The notes under the pieces: model-generated | Databases searched by the model: none | Seen by the model: only the letters and a program-made list of their open reading frames with translations | Told to the model about the DNA's origin: nothing | Program-made: the position numbers and the translations under genes | NCBI RefSeq assembly: GCF_003668555.1 | Contig: NZ_RCWN01000001.1 | Span: 1,846,501 to 1,910,500 of the forward strand | From: Notoacmeibacter ruber | GTDB lineage: Bacteria; Pseudomonadota; Alphaproteobacteria; Rhizobiales; Rhizobiaceae | DNA: 64,000 nt | Direction: 5' to 3' | Shown here: one piece after another, positions 50,242 through 59,849 of the stretch | Layout of the letters: each line of letters begins with the position of its first letter | Numbering within the stretch: position 1 is the first letter of the stretch

Positions 50242-51729
50242 TCACGTACCGCAGAAGGTTGCCGTCACCCGCTCCTGTTCCGATGGCGGGCTGGCATAGT
50301 TCGCATGATCCGGTTGGTCATCGAATGGCTTCGACAGGACCGCCATAAGATCTTGCACGGGTTTGAGATCGCCCTCGAGAGCGGCCGCGATCATCTCCTC
50401 GATCCGGTGATTGCGCGGTATGAAGGCCGGATTGACACTGTCCATCTTCGCCTGACGATCGCCTTGCGGGATTGTCTGCCGGGCAAGGCGACGCCGCCAG
50501 CCTTCCGCCCACTGATCGAAGGCGGTCGGGTCGACGAACAGATCACGCGTCGGAGCATCCGTCTGTTCTCCGCCTTCATCCGGCAGGCGGCCAAGCGCCC
50601 GGAAAAAATTGGTGAAATCGACCATATTGGCAGCCATGCGCGACAGCAGATCCGCAATTAACGCGTCGTCGCCTTCGGTAAAGTCGTCTGTCAGGCCGAT
50701 CTTCCGGCGAAAGTGCGAAAGGATGGCCGCATCGAAGCGTCCCGGCACGCTGTCGATCAACGCCTGGGCATCGGCGACCGCCTTCTCCTCATCCTCGCCG
50801 AAAAGCGGCAGAAGCGCTGAAGCGAGGACCGCCAGGTTCCACTGTCCGATGACCGGCTGGTTCGCATAGGCGTAGCGCCCGCCCTGATCGATCGACGAGA
50901 AGACGGTCGCCGGATGATAGTCATCCATGAAAGCGCAAGGGCCGTAATCGATCGTCTCGCCCGAGAGCGTCATATTGTCGGTGTTCATCACGCCGTGGAT
51001 GAAACCGATCGACTGCCAGTGACTGATCAGCGCCACCTGCGCTTGGATGACCGCTTCGAGAAGAGCGAGATAGGGTTCATCCGCCTCGACCGCCTGCGGA
51101 TAGTGCCGGGCGATCACGTGATCGGCCAGCGCCTTCAGTCCGTCCAGATCGCGGCGGGCCGTGAAGTACTGGAATGTGCCGACGCGGATGTGAGAGGTCG
51201 CCACGCGGGTCAGAACCGCGCCGGGCAAAATCGTTTCGCGGATCACCTGCCCGCCGGTCGAGACCGCCGCCAAAGCGCGGGTCGTCGGAACGCCGAGGGC
51301 GGCCATCGCTTCGGAGACGACATATTCGCGCAGCACCGGACCAAGCCAGGCGAGGCCATCCCCGCCCCGGCTGAACGGCGTCCGGCCGGCCCCTTTGAGT
51401 TGGAGATCACGGCGGACGCCGTCATTGCCGATGATCTCTCCGATCAGGATCGCGCGGCCATCGCCCAGTTGCGGCGCCCAGCCGCCAAACTGATGGCCCG
51501 CATAGGCCATCGCGATCGAGGCTGCCCCGTCCGGCAGCTCTCGCCCCGACAGCATCGCTAGACCCTCCTCGCCGCGCAGCCATTGGAGATCGAGACCGAG
51601 GGCCCCGGCCAATGGCTCGTTCAGTGCGAGCAGCACCGGCGCCTCTGGAATAGCGGGCGCGACGCTGGCGTAGAAGCGCTCTGGCAATTGTTGATAGCTA
51701 TTGTCGAAATGCGGGGCGGTGGCAGACAT
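50242..51729 (-). CDS. SelO/YdiU-family pseudokinase AMPylase
   Basis: 495 aa. YAGHQFGGWAPQLGDGRAI, LQLKGAGRTPFSRGGDGLAWL and HGVMNTDNMTLSGETIDYG are all family motifs and hold the nucleotide and metal ligands. E. coli SelO AMPylates proteins on Ser/Thr/Tyr under oxidative stress. The C-terminus is FCGT, with Cys third from the end where the eukaryotic family has selenocysteine. The ATG at 51729 follows GGGTGAA. Confidence 0.93.
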   Translation of the reverse strand: MSATAPHFDNSYQQLPERFYASVAPAIPEAPVLLALNEPLAGALGLDLQWLRGEEGLAMLSGRELPDGAASIAMAYAGHQFGGWAPQLGDGRAILIGEIIGNDGVRRDLQLKGAGRTPFSRGGDGLAWLGPVLREYVVSEAMAALGVPTTRALAAVSTGGQVIRETILPGAVLTRVATSHIRVGTFQYFTARRDLDGLKALADHVIARHYPQAVEADEPYLALLEAVIQAQVALISHWQSIGFIHGVMNTDNMTLSGETIDYGPCAFMDDYHPATVFSSIDQGGRYAYANQPVIGQWNLAVLASALLPLFGEDEEKAVADAQALIDSVPGRFDAAILSHFRRKIGLTDDFTEGDDALIADLLSRMAANMVDFTNFFRALGRLPDEGGEQTDAPTRDLFVDPTAFDQWAEGWRRRLARQTIPQGDRQAKMDSVNPAFIPRNHRIEEMIAAALEGDLKPVQDLMAVLSKPFDDQPDHANYASPPSEQERVTATFCGT

Positions 51730-51836
51730 GATTTCACCCAATTCGGGATTTTTTGGTGTGCGCCTCGTTTGGGCGATGTTGATCTTCTATGTAGGTCGGC
51801 AAGCCCATACCGAAACCGCCGGAGGCCCATAGAGAC

Positions 51837-52640
51837 ATGAGCAATTCAACGGAAGATCCGGATCGTCGCGACGAGGCGCCTGCCATCCGCCACGAGATGC
51901 TGGATGCGCTGCACGGCATACGGCACGGTTTCTTCACACGACGGGGAGGTGTGTCGGACGGCATCTATGCGTCGCTCAACGTCGGAGCAGGCAGCGATGA
52001 CGATCCGGCGGCGGTCGCGGAAAACCGCCGGCGCGCGGCCGAAATGCTCGGCAGCGCAACCTCCATCTCGACAACCTTTCAGGTTCATTCTCCGGATGTC
52101 GTCACCCTTACCGAGCCGTTGGGCGATGAACGGCCGAAATGCGATGCGCTGGTCACGGCCACCAGCGGTCTTCCAATCGGCATTTTGACGGCCGATTGTG
52201 GCCCCGTCCTTTTTGCCGATGGCGAGGCCGGGGTGATCGGTGCCGCTCATGCCGGCTGGCGCGGCGCATTTAGCGGCGTTCTGGAGAATACGGTTCATGC
52301 CATGGAGGCGCTTGGGGCCAACAAGCAGGATATCGTCGCGGTGCTTGGCCCGTCGATCAGCCAGACGGCCTATGAGGTCGGGCCGGAATTCGTCGAGCGC
52401 TTCGTGATGGCTTCCGACTCCAACCATCAATGGTTCCGTCCCTCCTCTAAGGTAGGGCATGCCTATTTCGATCTCGGCGGCTACATCGTTCACAGGCTGA
52501 CGACGCTCGGCATCAAGGCGCGAAGCCTTGGCCTCTGCACCTATGAGGATGAAAAGCGGTTTTTCTCCTACCGGCGCACGACGCACCGCAAGGAGCGCGA
52601 TTACGGCCGTCAGATCAGCGTCATCATGCTCGCCCGTTAA
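51837..52640 (+). CDS. pgeF: Purine nucleoside phosphorylase PgeF (laccase-domain family)
   Basis: 267 aa. HGFFTRRGGVSDGIYASLNVG, GILTADCGPVLF and AHAGWRGAFSG carry the metal ligands of the family, once called a polyphenol oxidase. Members cleave adenosine/inosine by phosphorolysis. The start is ATG at 51837 with AGAGA upstream. It lies divergent from SelO with a 107-bp gap. Confidence 0.92.
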   Translation: MSNSTEDPDRRDEAPAIRHEMLDALHGIRHGFFTRRGGVSDGIYASLNVGAGSDDDPAAVAENRRRAAEMLGSATSISTTFQVHSPDVVTLTEPLGDERPKCDALVTATSGLPIGILTADCGPVLFADGEAGVIGAAHAGWRGAFSGVLENTVHAMEALGANKQDIVAVLGPSISQTAYEVGPEFVERFVMASDSNHQWFRPSSKVGHAYFDLGGYIVHRLTTLGIKARSLGLCTYEDEKRFFSYRRTTHRKERDYGRQISVIMLAR

Positions 52641-52730
52641 TCTTCTCCACACATCCGCTGGCTATCGCGGGTTGCAAAGGGCGTGAGCGCCCCTTATGGC
52701 AGCCTCAGAACATCGGGCGGAACTTTTTCG

Positions 52731-53663
52731 ATGAAGCTTTTCACGGGCAACGGCAATTCCCATCTGGCCAAGCTGGTCGCGGAATATCTCGACATTCCTC
52801 TCGGCAAGGGAACGGTCCGCCGTTTCGCCGACCAGGAAATTTTCGTCGAGATCAACGAGAATGTACGCGGCGAGGACGTTTTCGTCCTGCAGTCCACATC
52901 TTTCCCGGCCAACGATCATCTGATGGAGCTTCTCATCATGATCGATGCGTTCCGCCGCTCTTCGGCGCGTCGCATCACGGCTGTCATTCCCTATTTCGGC
53001 TATGCCCGGCAGGACCGCAAACCGGCTGCCCGCACGCCCATTTCGGCGAAACTGGTGGCGAACCTCATCACCGAAGCCGGCGCTGACCGCGTTTTGACCC
53101 TGGATCTCCACGCCGGACAGATCCAGGGTTTTTTCGATATCCCGACGGACAATCTCTACGCCGTGCCGGTCATAACGCGCGATGTGAAGGCGAAATACGA
53201 CCTCTCCAACACCATGGTGGTCTCGCCGGATGTCGGCGGCGTGGTCCGCGCCAGAGCGCTGGCCAAGCGGATCGATGCGATGCTTGCCATCGTTGACAAG
53301 CGTCGCGATCGTCCCGGTGAATCCGAAGTGATGAACGTGATCGGTGAGGTCGAAGGCAAAGACTGCATTCTGATCGATGACATCATCGATTCCGGCGGCA
53401 CACTGTGCAACGCGGCCGCGACGATCATGGAACGAGGCGCAAAGTCGGTAACCGCCTACATAACCCATGGTGTGCTGTCCGGCAAGGCGGTGGAGCGGAT
53501 CGAGAATTCCAAGCTCAAGGAACTGGTGATAACCGATTCCATCGAGCCGAGCGAGGCGGTGAAGGCGGCCGAGAAGATCCGTGTCCTCTCGATATCCGCC
53601 CTGATCGGCGAAGCGATCAATCGGACGGCGTTGGAAGAATCGGTCTCGTCGCTCTTCGACTAG
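52731..53663 (+). CDS. prs: Ribose-phosphate pyrophosphokinase
   Basis: 310 aa. It makes PRPP from ribose 5-phosphate and ATP for nucleotide, His and Trp synthesis. [13 protein letters not shown] is the ATP flexible loop region, [19 protein letters not shown] is the class I signature and [16 protein letters not shown] is the PRPP loop. The ATG at 52731 gives the family start [15 protein letters not shown] terminator at 53693 follows. Confidence 0.98.
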   Translation: MKLFTGNGNSHLAKLVAEYLDIPLGKGTVRRFADQEIFVEINENVRGEDVFVLQSTSFPANDHLMELLIMIDAFRRSSARRITAVIPYFGYARQDRKPAARTPISAKLVANLITEAGADRVLTLDLHAGQIQGFFDIPTDNLYAVPVITRDVKAKYDLSNTMVVSPDVGGVVRARALAKRIDAMLAIVDKRRDRPGESEVMNVIGEVEGKDCILIDDIIDSGGTLCNAAATIMERGAKSVTAYITHGVLSGKAVERIENSKLKELVITDSIEPSEAVKAAEKIRVLSISALIGEAINRTALEESVSSLFD

Positions 53664-53692
53664 GCGTTCAGAACGCAACATTCGACGACACA

Positions 53693-53719
53693 AAAAAAGG
53701 GCGCCTTTCGGCGCCCTTC
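53693..53719. terminator. Terminator between prs and the DUF7282-like gene
   Basis: AGGGCGCC - TTTC - GGCGCCCT. On the minus strand it is followed by seven T residues, so it mainly serves the minus-strand gene ending at 53750; it may act both ways. Confidence 0.85.
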
Positions 53720-53749
53720 TCAGTCTGCGGCAAGAGCCGTCAGATATGA

Positions 53750-54172
53750 TTACATGCCTTCCACGGCTTTCACGACCGGCTCACCGTTCACGGTCGCCGG
53801 CGTATCGACATCCGTCGAACCCGGACCGAAATCGTAGGTGGTGTTGTCGTTGGTCTCGTCGTGAAGCATCAGCGACAGACCCGGTCCCGGCGTACCGGTC
53901 AGCTCGATGGAAATGTTTTCCGTGCTGCCAGGCTGAACAGCGATATGGCCGAGGCTGGCAGGCGGTGCGCCGGCAGCATCGTCATGAACAACCAGATAGC
54001 CGGCACGATCGACATCGACACTGATGCCGGTGATCTTACCATCTTCGACCTTGGCGTTGTCGACGCCGATCGTGGTCGCCATGTCGGCCGGCTGATCCGA
54101 TGCTTCCTGCGCATAGGCGCCCGAAACACCGAGAGCCATGACTGCAGCAGCGGAAAGAATAAGCTTTTTCAT
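53750..54172 (-). CDS. Exported DUF7282-like protein
   Basis: 140 aa. A signal peptide ends at AYAQE. The mature part carries SVDVDRAGYLVVHDDAAGAP, LGHIAVQPGSTENISIEL, and LMLHDETNDNTTYDFGPG followed by NGEPVVKAVEGM. This pattern (VVHDD, HDE-N-N-TYDF, GEPV) matches DUF7282, best known to me from haloarchaeal exported proteins. It is a short beta sandwich of unknown function, with no attachment signal. A GGGAGA site precedes the ATG at 54172. Confidence 0.7.
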   Translation of the reverse strand: MKKLILSAAAVMALGVSGAYAQEASDQPADMATTIGVDNAKVEDGKITGISVDVDRAGYLVVHDDAAGAPPASLGHIAVQPGSTENISIELTGTPGPGLSLMLHDETNDNTTYDFGPGSTDVDTPATVNGEPVVKAVEGM

Positions 54173-54444
54173 AATAGTTCTCCCAAATTTACGAGATCGC
54201 ACAACTTCTGCGCGATGATCGTTCAGCCAGTTAACGCAGCGCCCGATCATTCCGTTCCGTGGCGATTTAGCGGTATTTTCATGACGCTTGCCCTTATCGC
54301 CCTCATGCGATAATGGCCTCCCATCCACGCAGACACCCTTGGAGGCAACGTGGTCGAGGCGGACGATGGCAAACGCTGTCGGGCGCTCTCTGGCGTTTCG
54401 GGAAAGCCCGGCGCGTCACTCCATAATTTTGAAAGGAATACGCT

Positions 54445-55173
54445 ATGAGCGAGAGCTACGAGCTCAAGGCCGAGCGTCGCGAACGGGTCGGTAAGGGGTC
54501 CGCCCGTGCACTGCGCCGCGAACACAAGATCCCGGCCGTCATCTATGGTGACAAGAAAGATCCCCTGTCGATCACCCTGCCCTACAAGGAAGTTCACCTC
54601 AAGGCGACATCGCCGGGCTTCCTGACGACGATCGCGACGATCAATGTCGATGGCGAGAAGATCCAGGTGCTGCCGAAGGACTTTCAGGTCGATGTGGTGA
54701 AGGACTTCACCATGCATGTCGACTTCCTTCGCGTCGGCAAGAACACTCAGGTGACGGTTGCCGTGCCGGTGCACTTCATCAATGAAGAGCAGTCGCCTGG
54801 CCTGCATCCCACAGAGACCGTGGATGAAGACGGCGAGACAATCGTACCGGGCGTGCTGAACGTCGTCCGCCACGAAGTGGAAGTGGTCTGCGCCGCAACG
54901 GCCATTCCGGACTACATCGAGGTCGACCTCGCCGGTGCCGAGATGGGCGCTTCGCTCCACATCTCCGGCGTGAAGCTGCCGAAGGGCGTCGAGCCCTCCG
55001 TCACCGATCGCGACTTCACCATCGCAACGATCGCGGCGGCCGACTCTCTTGCTTCGCAGAGCGAAGAAGAGGAAGTCACCGAGACCGAGGTCATCGAGCA
55101 GAATGCCGAGACCGTCGAAGGCGAAGAGTCCGCGACCGAGGAAGCCGGTACGGACCGTCCCGACGAGGAATAA
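54445..55173 (+). CDS. rplY: 50S ribosomal protein L25 (CTC form)
   Basis: 242 aa. The N-terminal L25 domain ([20 protein letters not shown] and [11 protein letters not shown]) binds 5S rRNA. The C-terminal TL5/CTC domain ([14 protein letters not shown] and [14 protein letters not shown]) and a Glu-rich tail (residues ~205-242) follow, the usual long form in rhizobia. A terminator follows and then pth. Confidence 0.96.
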   Translation: MSESYELKAERRERVGKGSARALRREHKIPAVIYGDKKDPLSITLPYKEVHLKATSPGFLTTIATINVDGEKIQVLPKDFQVDVVKDFTMHVDFLRVGKNTQVTVAVPVHFINEEQSPGLHPTETVDEDGETIVPGVLNVVRHEVEVVCAATAIPDYIEVDLAGAEMGASLHISGVKLPKGVEPSVTDRDFTIATIAAADSLASQSEEEEVTETEVIEQNAETVEGEESATEEAGTDRPDEE

Positions 55174-55200
55174 GGCGAAAGCCATTCCCGAGACAAACAA

Positions 55201-55229
55201 GGGGCGGAGCGATCCGCCCCTTTTCTTTT
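55201..55229 (+). terminator. rplY: Rho-independent terminator after rplY
   Basis: GGGGCGGA - GCGA - TCCGCCCC followed by TTTTCTTTT. Partial read-through into pth is likely since pth starts 49 bp later. Confidence 0.9.
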
Positions 55230-55277
55230 GCCTCGGCCTTTGCCAAGTCGGTGCAGGAAACAGATGAGGTAAAGACC

Positions 55278-56039
55278 ATGCTGCTGATCGTTGGTCTCGG
55301 CAATCCTGGCGCGAAATACGCAGCCAACCGGCATAATATCGGCTTCATGGCGGCCGACGAGATCGCCCGGCGGCACAATTTCGGACCGTTTGCGAAGAAG
55401 TTTCAGGGCGAACTGGCCGAAGGAAGGCTTGGCGGCGACAAGGCGCTGATCCTGAAACCCCAGACCTTCATGAATGAAAGCGGCCGCGCCGTCGGCGAAG
55501 CGCTTCGCTTCTACAAGCTGACCACCGCGGACCTCATCGTTCTCTACGATGAACTGGATCTCGCCCCCGGCAAGGTGCGTGTAAAGACGGGTGGCGGCGC
55601 CGGCGGCCATAACGGAATCCGCTCCATCGACGCCCATTGTGGCAAAGACTATCGGCGTGTGCGGATCGGCATTGGTCATCCTGGCGTGAAGGAACTGGTG
55701 ACACGCCACGTCCTCGGTGACTTTGCGAAAGCGGATGGTGAGTGGCTTGATCCGCTGCTGGATACCATTGCCGACGCCATGCCCATGTTGGCGGACGGCA
55801 AGGATAGCGAGTTCATGAACAAGGTCGCCCTGGAGATGCAGGGCAAAGCCCCTGCAGCAAACGAAAAACCGGCGACTGGACAGTCCGGCAAGCAAAAGCC
55901 GACCGGGACGGCACCCGGCAAAAAGCCGGTGCCAAAGGGCAAGAGCCACATCCATCAGGCCCGGAAGAACGGCCCGGCAATTGCCACGCCCACCACCGGC
56001 CCCATGGCCGACATGTTGAAGAAGCTGTTGGGGAAGTAA
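55278..56039 (+). CDS. pth: Peptidyl-tRNA hydrolase with a basic C-terminal extension
   Basis: 253 aa. It frees tRNA from drop-off peptidyl-tRNAs. [19 protein letters not shown] has the catalytic His, [17 protein letters not shown] holds the conserved Asn, and [14 protein letters not shown] the catalytic Asp. The enzyme usually ends near residue 190; here about 60 more residues rich in Lys, Pro, Gly and Thr follow. Extensions of this kind are common in rhizobial Pth. The ATG at 55278 has a GAGGT site. Confidence 0.96.
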   Translation: MLLIVGLGNPGAKYAANRHNIGFMAADEIARRHNFGPFAKKFQGELAEGRLGGDKALILKPQTFMNESGRAVGEALRFYKLTTADLIVLYDELDLAPGKVRVKTGGGAGGHNGIRSIDAHCGKDYRRVRIGIGHPGVKELVTRHVLGDFAKADGEWLDPLLDTIADAMPMLADGKDSEFMNKVALEMQGKAPAANEKPATGQSGKQKPTGTAPGKKPVPKGKSHIHQARKNGPAIATPTTGPMADMLKKLLGK

Positions 56040-56642
56040 TCAACGCCTATCGGCAGCGAGGCCCCTGCCGATGATGGCCAGTGCCGCGCTGACCATTTTT
56101 TCGCGCTCCGCTGCCGATCGGCGGAAAAGGGCTTGGTGGAGAACCAGCCCGTCCAGCATCGCAGCCAGCGCGCGCCCGGCGTGATCCGGGTCGCATTCGG
56201 AGAGGACTTGCCCGCGATCCTGAAGAGCCCGGAGTCTCTCCGCAATCCGTGAGCCAAACTGATCGAAAGTTCGCGTGAGCCGCTCCGCGACAGGTGGGGA
56301 GGTCAGCGCAGAGCCGAAAATCAGGAAGAAATTGACGACGCTTCGCCCATCTTCATCTCGCCCAGTCAGGCGGCGGTTGATCTCGTCGAGAAATTCGTCG
56401 AGCGTCGCCGGCAGGTCCACCGGAGCCAGAGCCGTCTCGATATCCTTCGTCATTCTCTCCAGAAGCGCTGCGACGAGAGCGTCCTTGCTATCGAAGTAGA
56501 GATAGATTGTACCCTTGGCGATACCGGCCTGCCGCGCGACCTGTTCCATCCGCGCTTCGGCAAGGCCTTCACGCACCAGCACCGCCTTGGCGGCATCCAG
56601 CACGCGCAGCTTCATTGCATCCCGATCCACGACCTTCGGCAT
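56040..56642 (-). CDS. TetR-family regulator
   Basis: 200 aa. The helix-turn-helix reads VARQAGIAKGTIYLYFDSKD. The C-terminal ligand domain is of the common alpha-helical kind. It is divergent from a four-span membrane protein, and two palindromic operators lie in the 95-bp gap. It probably represses both genes and responds to a small ligand exported or sensed at the membrane; this is inference. Confidence 0.9.
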   Translation of the reverse strand: MPKVVDRDAMKLRVLDAAKAVLVREGLAEARMEQVARQAGIAKGTIYLYFDSKDALVAALLERMTKDIETALAPVDLPATLDEFLDEINRRLTGRDEDGRSVVNFFLIFGSALTSPPVAERLTRTFDQFGSRIAERLRALQDRGQVLSECDPDHAGRALAAMLDGLVLHQALFRRSAAEREKMVSAALAIIGRGLAADRR

Positions 56643-56670
56643 TCGTATTCCTTCGTCACCGGCACGCTTT

Positions 56671-56692
56671 AAAATGACTTGCAGGTCATTTT
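56671..56692. promoter_or_regulatory. Palindromic operator 1 in the TetR intergenic region
   Basis: AAAATGAC - TTGCAG - GTCATTTT, perfect 8-bp arms. It lies 29 bp from the TetR start. Confidence 0.75.
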
Positions 56693-56703
56693 AAACTGGC
56701 GAT

Positions 56704-56723
56704 AAATGACCAATCGGTCATTT
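56704..56723. promoter_or_regulatory. Palindromic operator 2 in the TetR intergenic region
   Basis: AAATGACC - AATC - GGTCATTT, perfect 8-bp arms, 11 bp after operator 1 and sharing the ATGAC/GTCAT core. It overlaps the likely promoter of the membrane protein gene, 15 bp before its ATG. Confidence 0.8.
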
Positions 56724-56737
56724 TAAGGATAGCCTCC

Positions 56738-57184
56738 ATGTCTCTTTCTGCAAGCCGCCTTCAAACCGGTGTGAGCCGCCCGCTCGGCTTCCTTCTGCTC
56801 ACCCTCGTCGCCACCTTCGCGACACTGGTGCCGGGCGGCCCCGTGGAAACACGAGACTTCAAAGCTCTCGGGGGAGCCGTTTTCTGGGGCTTCAACGTCT
56901 ATCTGATCGCCCTTGGCCTGACGGCACTTCTCGCGGGGGGCATGGCCCTGAAGGGCAAGCGAAGTGCGGGGTGGCTCGCCATCATCTGCGGCTGGAACTA
57001 CCTCTTCGTCGTATTTCTGGATCTTGGAGAGGTCTTCCCCCGATCTTCTGATCCGATGCCGTTCCTTCTGGGCGTTATCGAAATTCTCGATGCGATTCTC
57101 GCAGCCTACGCGATCGTGTTGGGTCACCGCGTTCTGGACCATTTTGGCTTCTCAGCGCGCGAAAGTGCCGCAGAACAATCGTGA
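56738..57184 (+). CDS. Four-span membrane protein, TetR-controlled
   Basis: 148 aa with about four hydrophobic helices (PLGFLLLTLVATFATLVPGG, NVYLIALGLTALLAGGMAL, WLAIICGWNYLFVVFLDL, LLGVIEILDAILAAYAIVLG). I do not recognise the family. Its promoter region carries two operators shared with the adjacent TetR gene, so its expression is likely ligand-controlled. Confidence 0.75.
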   Translation: MSLSASRLQTGVSRPLGFLLLTLVATFATLVPGGPVETRDFKALGGAVFWGFNVYLIALGLTALLAGGMALKGKRSAGWLAIICGWNYLFVVFLDLGEVFPRSSDPMPFLLGVIEILDAILAAYAIVLGHRVLDHFGFSARESAAEQS

Positions 57185-57211
57185 AGGGTTAAGAGCGACG
57201 ACCCAGACGGC

Positions 57212-57541
57212 TCACTCCTCCGGTTCTGTCGTAAACATCAGCGGGAAGCCTTCGCTTCTGCCAAGGTCGGTCGCCTCCTTGGCTTTCTCCTCGGCAATCT
57301 CCCGCGTCGCGACGGTCACGACGCAGCTTCCTTTCTGATGCGCCGTCATCATGACGCGGCGGGCCTGATCGGTCGAGATGCGGAAGACGGCGCGTAGCAC
57401 CATCGTCACGAAATCGCGCGGCGTATAATCGTCATTCAGCAGGATCACCTTGTAGAGTCGCGGCTTCTCAAGTTTGGGCTTCGTGATCGTGCCGCGCTCG
57501 ATCTCAGGCGCGTCCTCCAGCAGGCTCGGCTCTTTCTTCAC
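57212..57541 (-). CDS. clpS: ClpS adaptor protein
   Basis: 109 aa from a GTG start with a GGAG site; a longer frame exists. The core KPRLYKVILLNDDYTPRDFV has the NDDYTP substrate pocket. MVLRAVFRISTDQARRVMMT and CVVTVATREIAEEKA complete the fold. ClpS hands N-degron substrates to ClpA. No clpA lies in the window. It is divergent from ychF. Confidence 0.92.
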   Translation of the reverse strand: MKKEPSLLEDAPEIERGTITKPKLEKPRLYKVILLNDDYTPRDFVTMVLRAVFRISTDQARRVMMTAHQKGSCVVTVATREIAEEKAKEATDLGRSEGFPLMFTTEPEE

Positions 57542-57658
57542 GGCTTGTCTCCATGGGGAACTGTCACCTGTGATATTAGGGCGGTCCTTGACGCCCGCCC
57601 TCCCCTCGCCCATAGCCTGCGGCAAATTCCAAATATCTATTCCGAGGACCGTTCCCCC

Positions 57659-58762
57659 ATGGGTTTCAAATGCGGCATCGTCGGACTGCCCAATGTCGGC
57701 AAGTCCACCCTGTTCAACGCCCTGACCAAGACCGCCGCGGCACAGGCCGCCAACTATCCGTTCTGCACCATCGAGCCGAACACCGGAGAGGTCGCTGTTC
57801 CGGACAGTCGGATGCGGGCGATTGCCGGCATTGCCGGCAGCAAGGAGGTCATCCCGACGCGGATTTCCTTCGTGGATATTGCCGGCCTCGTGCGCGGCGC
57901 GTCCAAGGGCGAAGGGCTCGGCAACCAGTTCCTCGCCAATATTCGCGAGGTCGACGCCATCGTCCACGTGCTGCGCTGCTTCGAAGATGACGACATCACC
58001 CATGTCGAAAACCGGATCGACCCGGTGGCCGACGCCAATACGGTCGAGACCGAACTCATGCTGTCCGATCTGGAGAGCCTCGAACGGCGGATCGTCAACA
58101 CCCGCAAGAAGGCTACGGGCAAGGACAAGGAGTCCATCACGCTCCTGCCGGTGATGGAAAAGGCCCTGATTCTGCTACAGGACGGCAAACCGGTCCGCCT
58201 CATGCTCGACGGAATCGCGGCGGAAGATCTGCGTATATTGCGCAGCCTCAACCTTTTGACCAGCAAGCCCGTCCTCTATGTCTGCAACGTTGCCGAAGAA
58301 GACGCTGCCGAAGGCAACGCGCATAGCGCCGCCGTCAAGGCCATGGCGGACGAGCAGGGTGCATCCACCGTGGTCATTTCTGCGGCGATCGAAGCCGAAA
58401 TCGCACAGCTCGACGATGAAGAAGCCGCCGAATACATGGAAACGATGGGGCTCGAAGAACCCGGCCTCGACCGCCTCATCCGTGCTGGATACGAGTTGCT
58501 TGACCTCATCACTTATTTCACCGCAGGACCGAAGGAAACGCGAGCCTGGACCATCGCGCGGGGGACAAAGGCGCCAGGCGCGGCGGGCGTCATCCATACC
58601 GATTTCGAGCGCGGCTTCATCCGCGCGCAGACCATCGCTTATCCCGACTATGTCGCCCTGAAAGGCGAACAGGGCGCGAAGGAAGCCGGCAAGGCGCGCG
58701 ATGAAGGTAAGGAATATGTCGTTCAGGACGGCGATGTGCTGCTCTTCCGCTTCAACACCTGA
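57659..58762 (+). CDS. ychF: Redox-regulated P-loop ATPase YchF
   Basis: 367 aa of the Obg-related family with ATP specificity. GLPNVGKSTLFNALTK is G1, DIAGLVRGASKGEGLGNQFL is G3. Between them VPDSRMRAIAGIAGSKEV; the TGS domain near the C-terminus (YELLDLITYFTAGPKETRAW then VIHTDFERGFIRAQTIAY). The ATG at 57659 follows GAGGACC. A GTG or ATG from 57545 is rejected because it overlaps the clpS leader and is not conserved. Confidence 0.97.
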   Translation: MGFKCGIVGLPNVGKSTLFNALTKTAAAQAANYPFCTIEPNTGEVAVPDSRMRAIAGIAGSKEVIPTRISFVDIAGLVRGASKGEGLGNQFLANIREVDAIVHVLRCFEDDDITHVENRIDPVADANTVETELMLSDLESLERRIVNTRKKATGKDKESITLLPVMEKALILLQDGKPVRLMLDGIAAEDLRILRSLNLLTSKPVLYVCNVAEEDAAEGNAHSAAVKAMADEQGASTVVISAAIEAEIAQLDDEEAAEYMETMGLEEPGLDRLIRAGYELLDLITYFTAGPKETRAWTIARGTKAPGAAGVIHTDFERGFIRAQTIAYPDYVALKGEQGAKEAGKARDEGKEYVVQDGDVLLFRFNT

Positions 58763-58791
58763 CGGATCGTGAGTGACAGGTATCTCGGAAA

Positions 58792-59289
58792 ATGAATGAG
58801 ATGAACGCAGAGGGTCAGATACTGGCATTCGAAGACTTCACGGTCGGCCGGCAATTTCAGCTCGGACCCCGCCATGTGACGGCCGAGGAGATTATCGCCT
58901 TCGCCGAGGAGTTCGATCCCCAGCCCTTTCATCTCGACGGCGACAGCGAGCAGGCGAAACAGACCGGCGGCCTGATTGCATCCGGCTGGCATATATGCGG
59001 TCTCTTCATGGCGATGGCGTGCGAGGCTTTCATCAATAACAGCCTGTCGGAGGGCGCACCGGGCGTCGAAGAGGTCCGATGGATGAAGCCGCTCCGCCCT
59101 GGCGACACACTTTCCGGAACGGTGACTGTCGGCGAACGGCGGGTATCCAGATCACGACCGGAGCGCGGCTTCGTCGAGTTTGAAACGGTCCTGACAGACC
59201 AGAACGGGCAAACGATTGCGTCGCTGCGCTATCCCGCCATGGTGCGTCTGCGCGACCCTGCCAATTTCGACGGGGATGCAGCATCATGA
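58792..59289 (+). CDS. MaoC-family dehydratase, copy A
   Basis: 165 aa. The hotdog hydratase motif is FAEEFDPQPFHLDGDSEQA with the catalytic Asp and His, then GLIASGWHICGLFMAMAC. Such enzymes hydrate enoyl-CoA; the substrate is unknown. The next gene is a close-type paralogue and overlaps by four bases (ATGA). The two may form a heterodimer or act in sequence. Confidence 0.88.
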   Translation: MNEMNAEGQILAFEDFTVGRQFQLGPRHVTAEEIIAFAEEFDPQPFHLDGDSEQAKQTGGLIASGWHICGLFMAMACEAFINNSLSEGAPGVEEVRWMKPLRPGDTLSGTVTVGERRVSRSRPERGFVEFETVLTDQNGQTIASLRYPAMVRLRDPANFDGDAAS

Positions 59290-59765
59290 GCGACATATTC
59301 TTTTCGCGTCTCAAGCCGGGCCTGATCTTCGATCTGGGCAGCTACACATTCGAAGCCCACGCCATCAAGGACTTCGCACATAAGTTCGATCCGCAGCCCT
59401 TTCACATGGACGAAACGGCGGCCAAGCAGAGCCATTTCGGAGGTCTATGCGCATCCGGCTGGCATGTGTGCGCCATCTTCATGAAACTCAATGTCGCCAA
59501 TGGCGACGAGGCGTTACTCTCCGCGACGGGCTGGACAGGTCCGCTTCCCGAACGCGGCCCCTCTCCTGGGCTACGCGACCTGCAGTGGCGCTGTCCCACC
59601 TATGCCGGCGATACGCTCACCTACCGCTCAACGCTCACCGAGGCGCGACATACGCAATCACGACCCGGCTGGGGCCTGATGCAGACCGAAGTCGAGGCAA
59701 CGAACCAGAATGACGAAAGCGTGATGCTCTTTCAGTCGGCGGTCTTTCTGCGCTCCGACACGTAG
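59286..59765 (+). CDS. MaoC-family dehydratase, copy B
   Basis: 159 aa. It has the same catalytic motif as copy A (FAHKFDPQPFHMDETAAKQS) and the same GLCASGWHVCAIFMKL. The pair of coupled paralogues is common in alphaproteobacteria. It converges on apt. Confidence 0.88.
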   Translation: MSDIFFSRLKPGLIFDLGSYTFEAHAIKDFAHKFDPQPFHMDETAAKQSHFGGLCASGWHVCAIFMKLNVANGDEALLSATGWTGPLPERGPSPGLRDLQWRCPTYAGDTLTYRSTLTEARHTQSRPGWGLMQTEVEATNQNDESVMLFQSAVFLRSDT

Positions 59766-59849
59766 GTCCCCTTCATGAGCGCACACAACTGGCAGGCGGC
59801 CCGCGGGGCTATCACCGTTTCTGTGGCGAACGACCAGCCGTCGTGAAGG

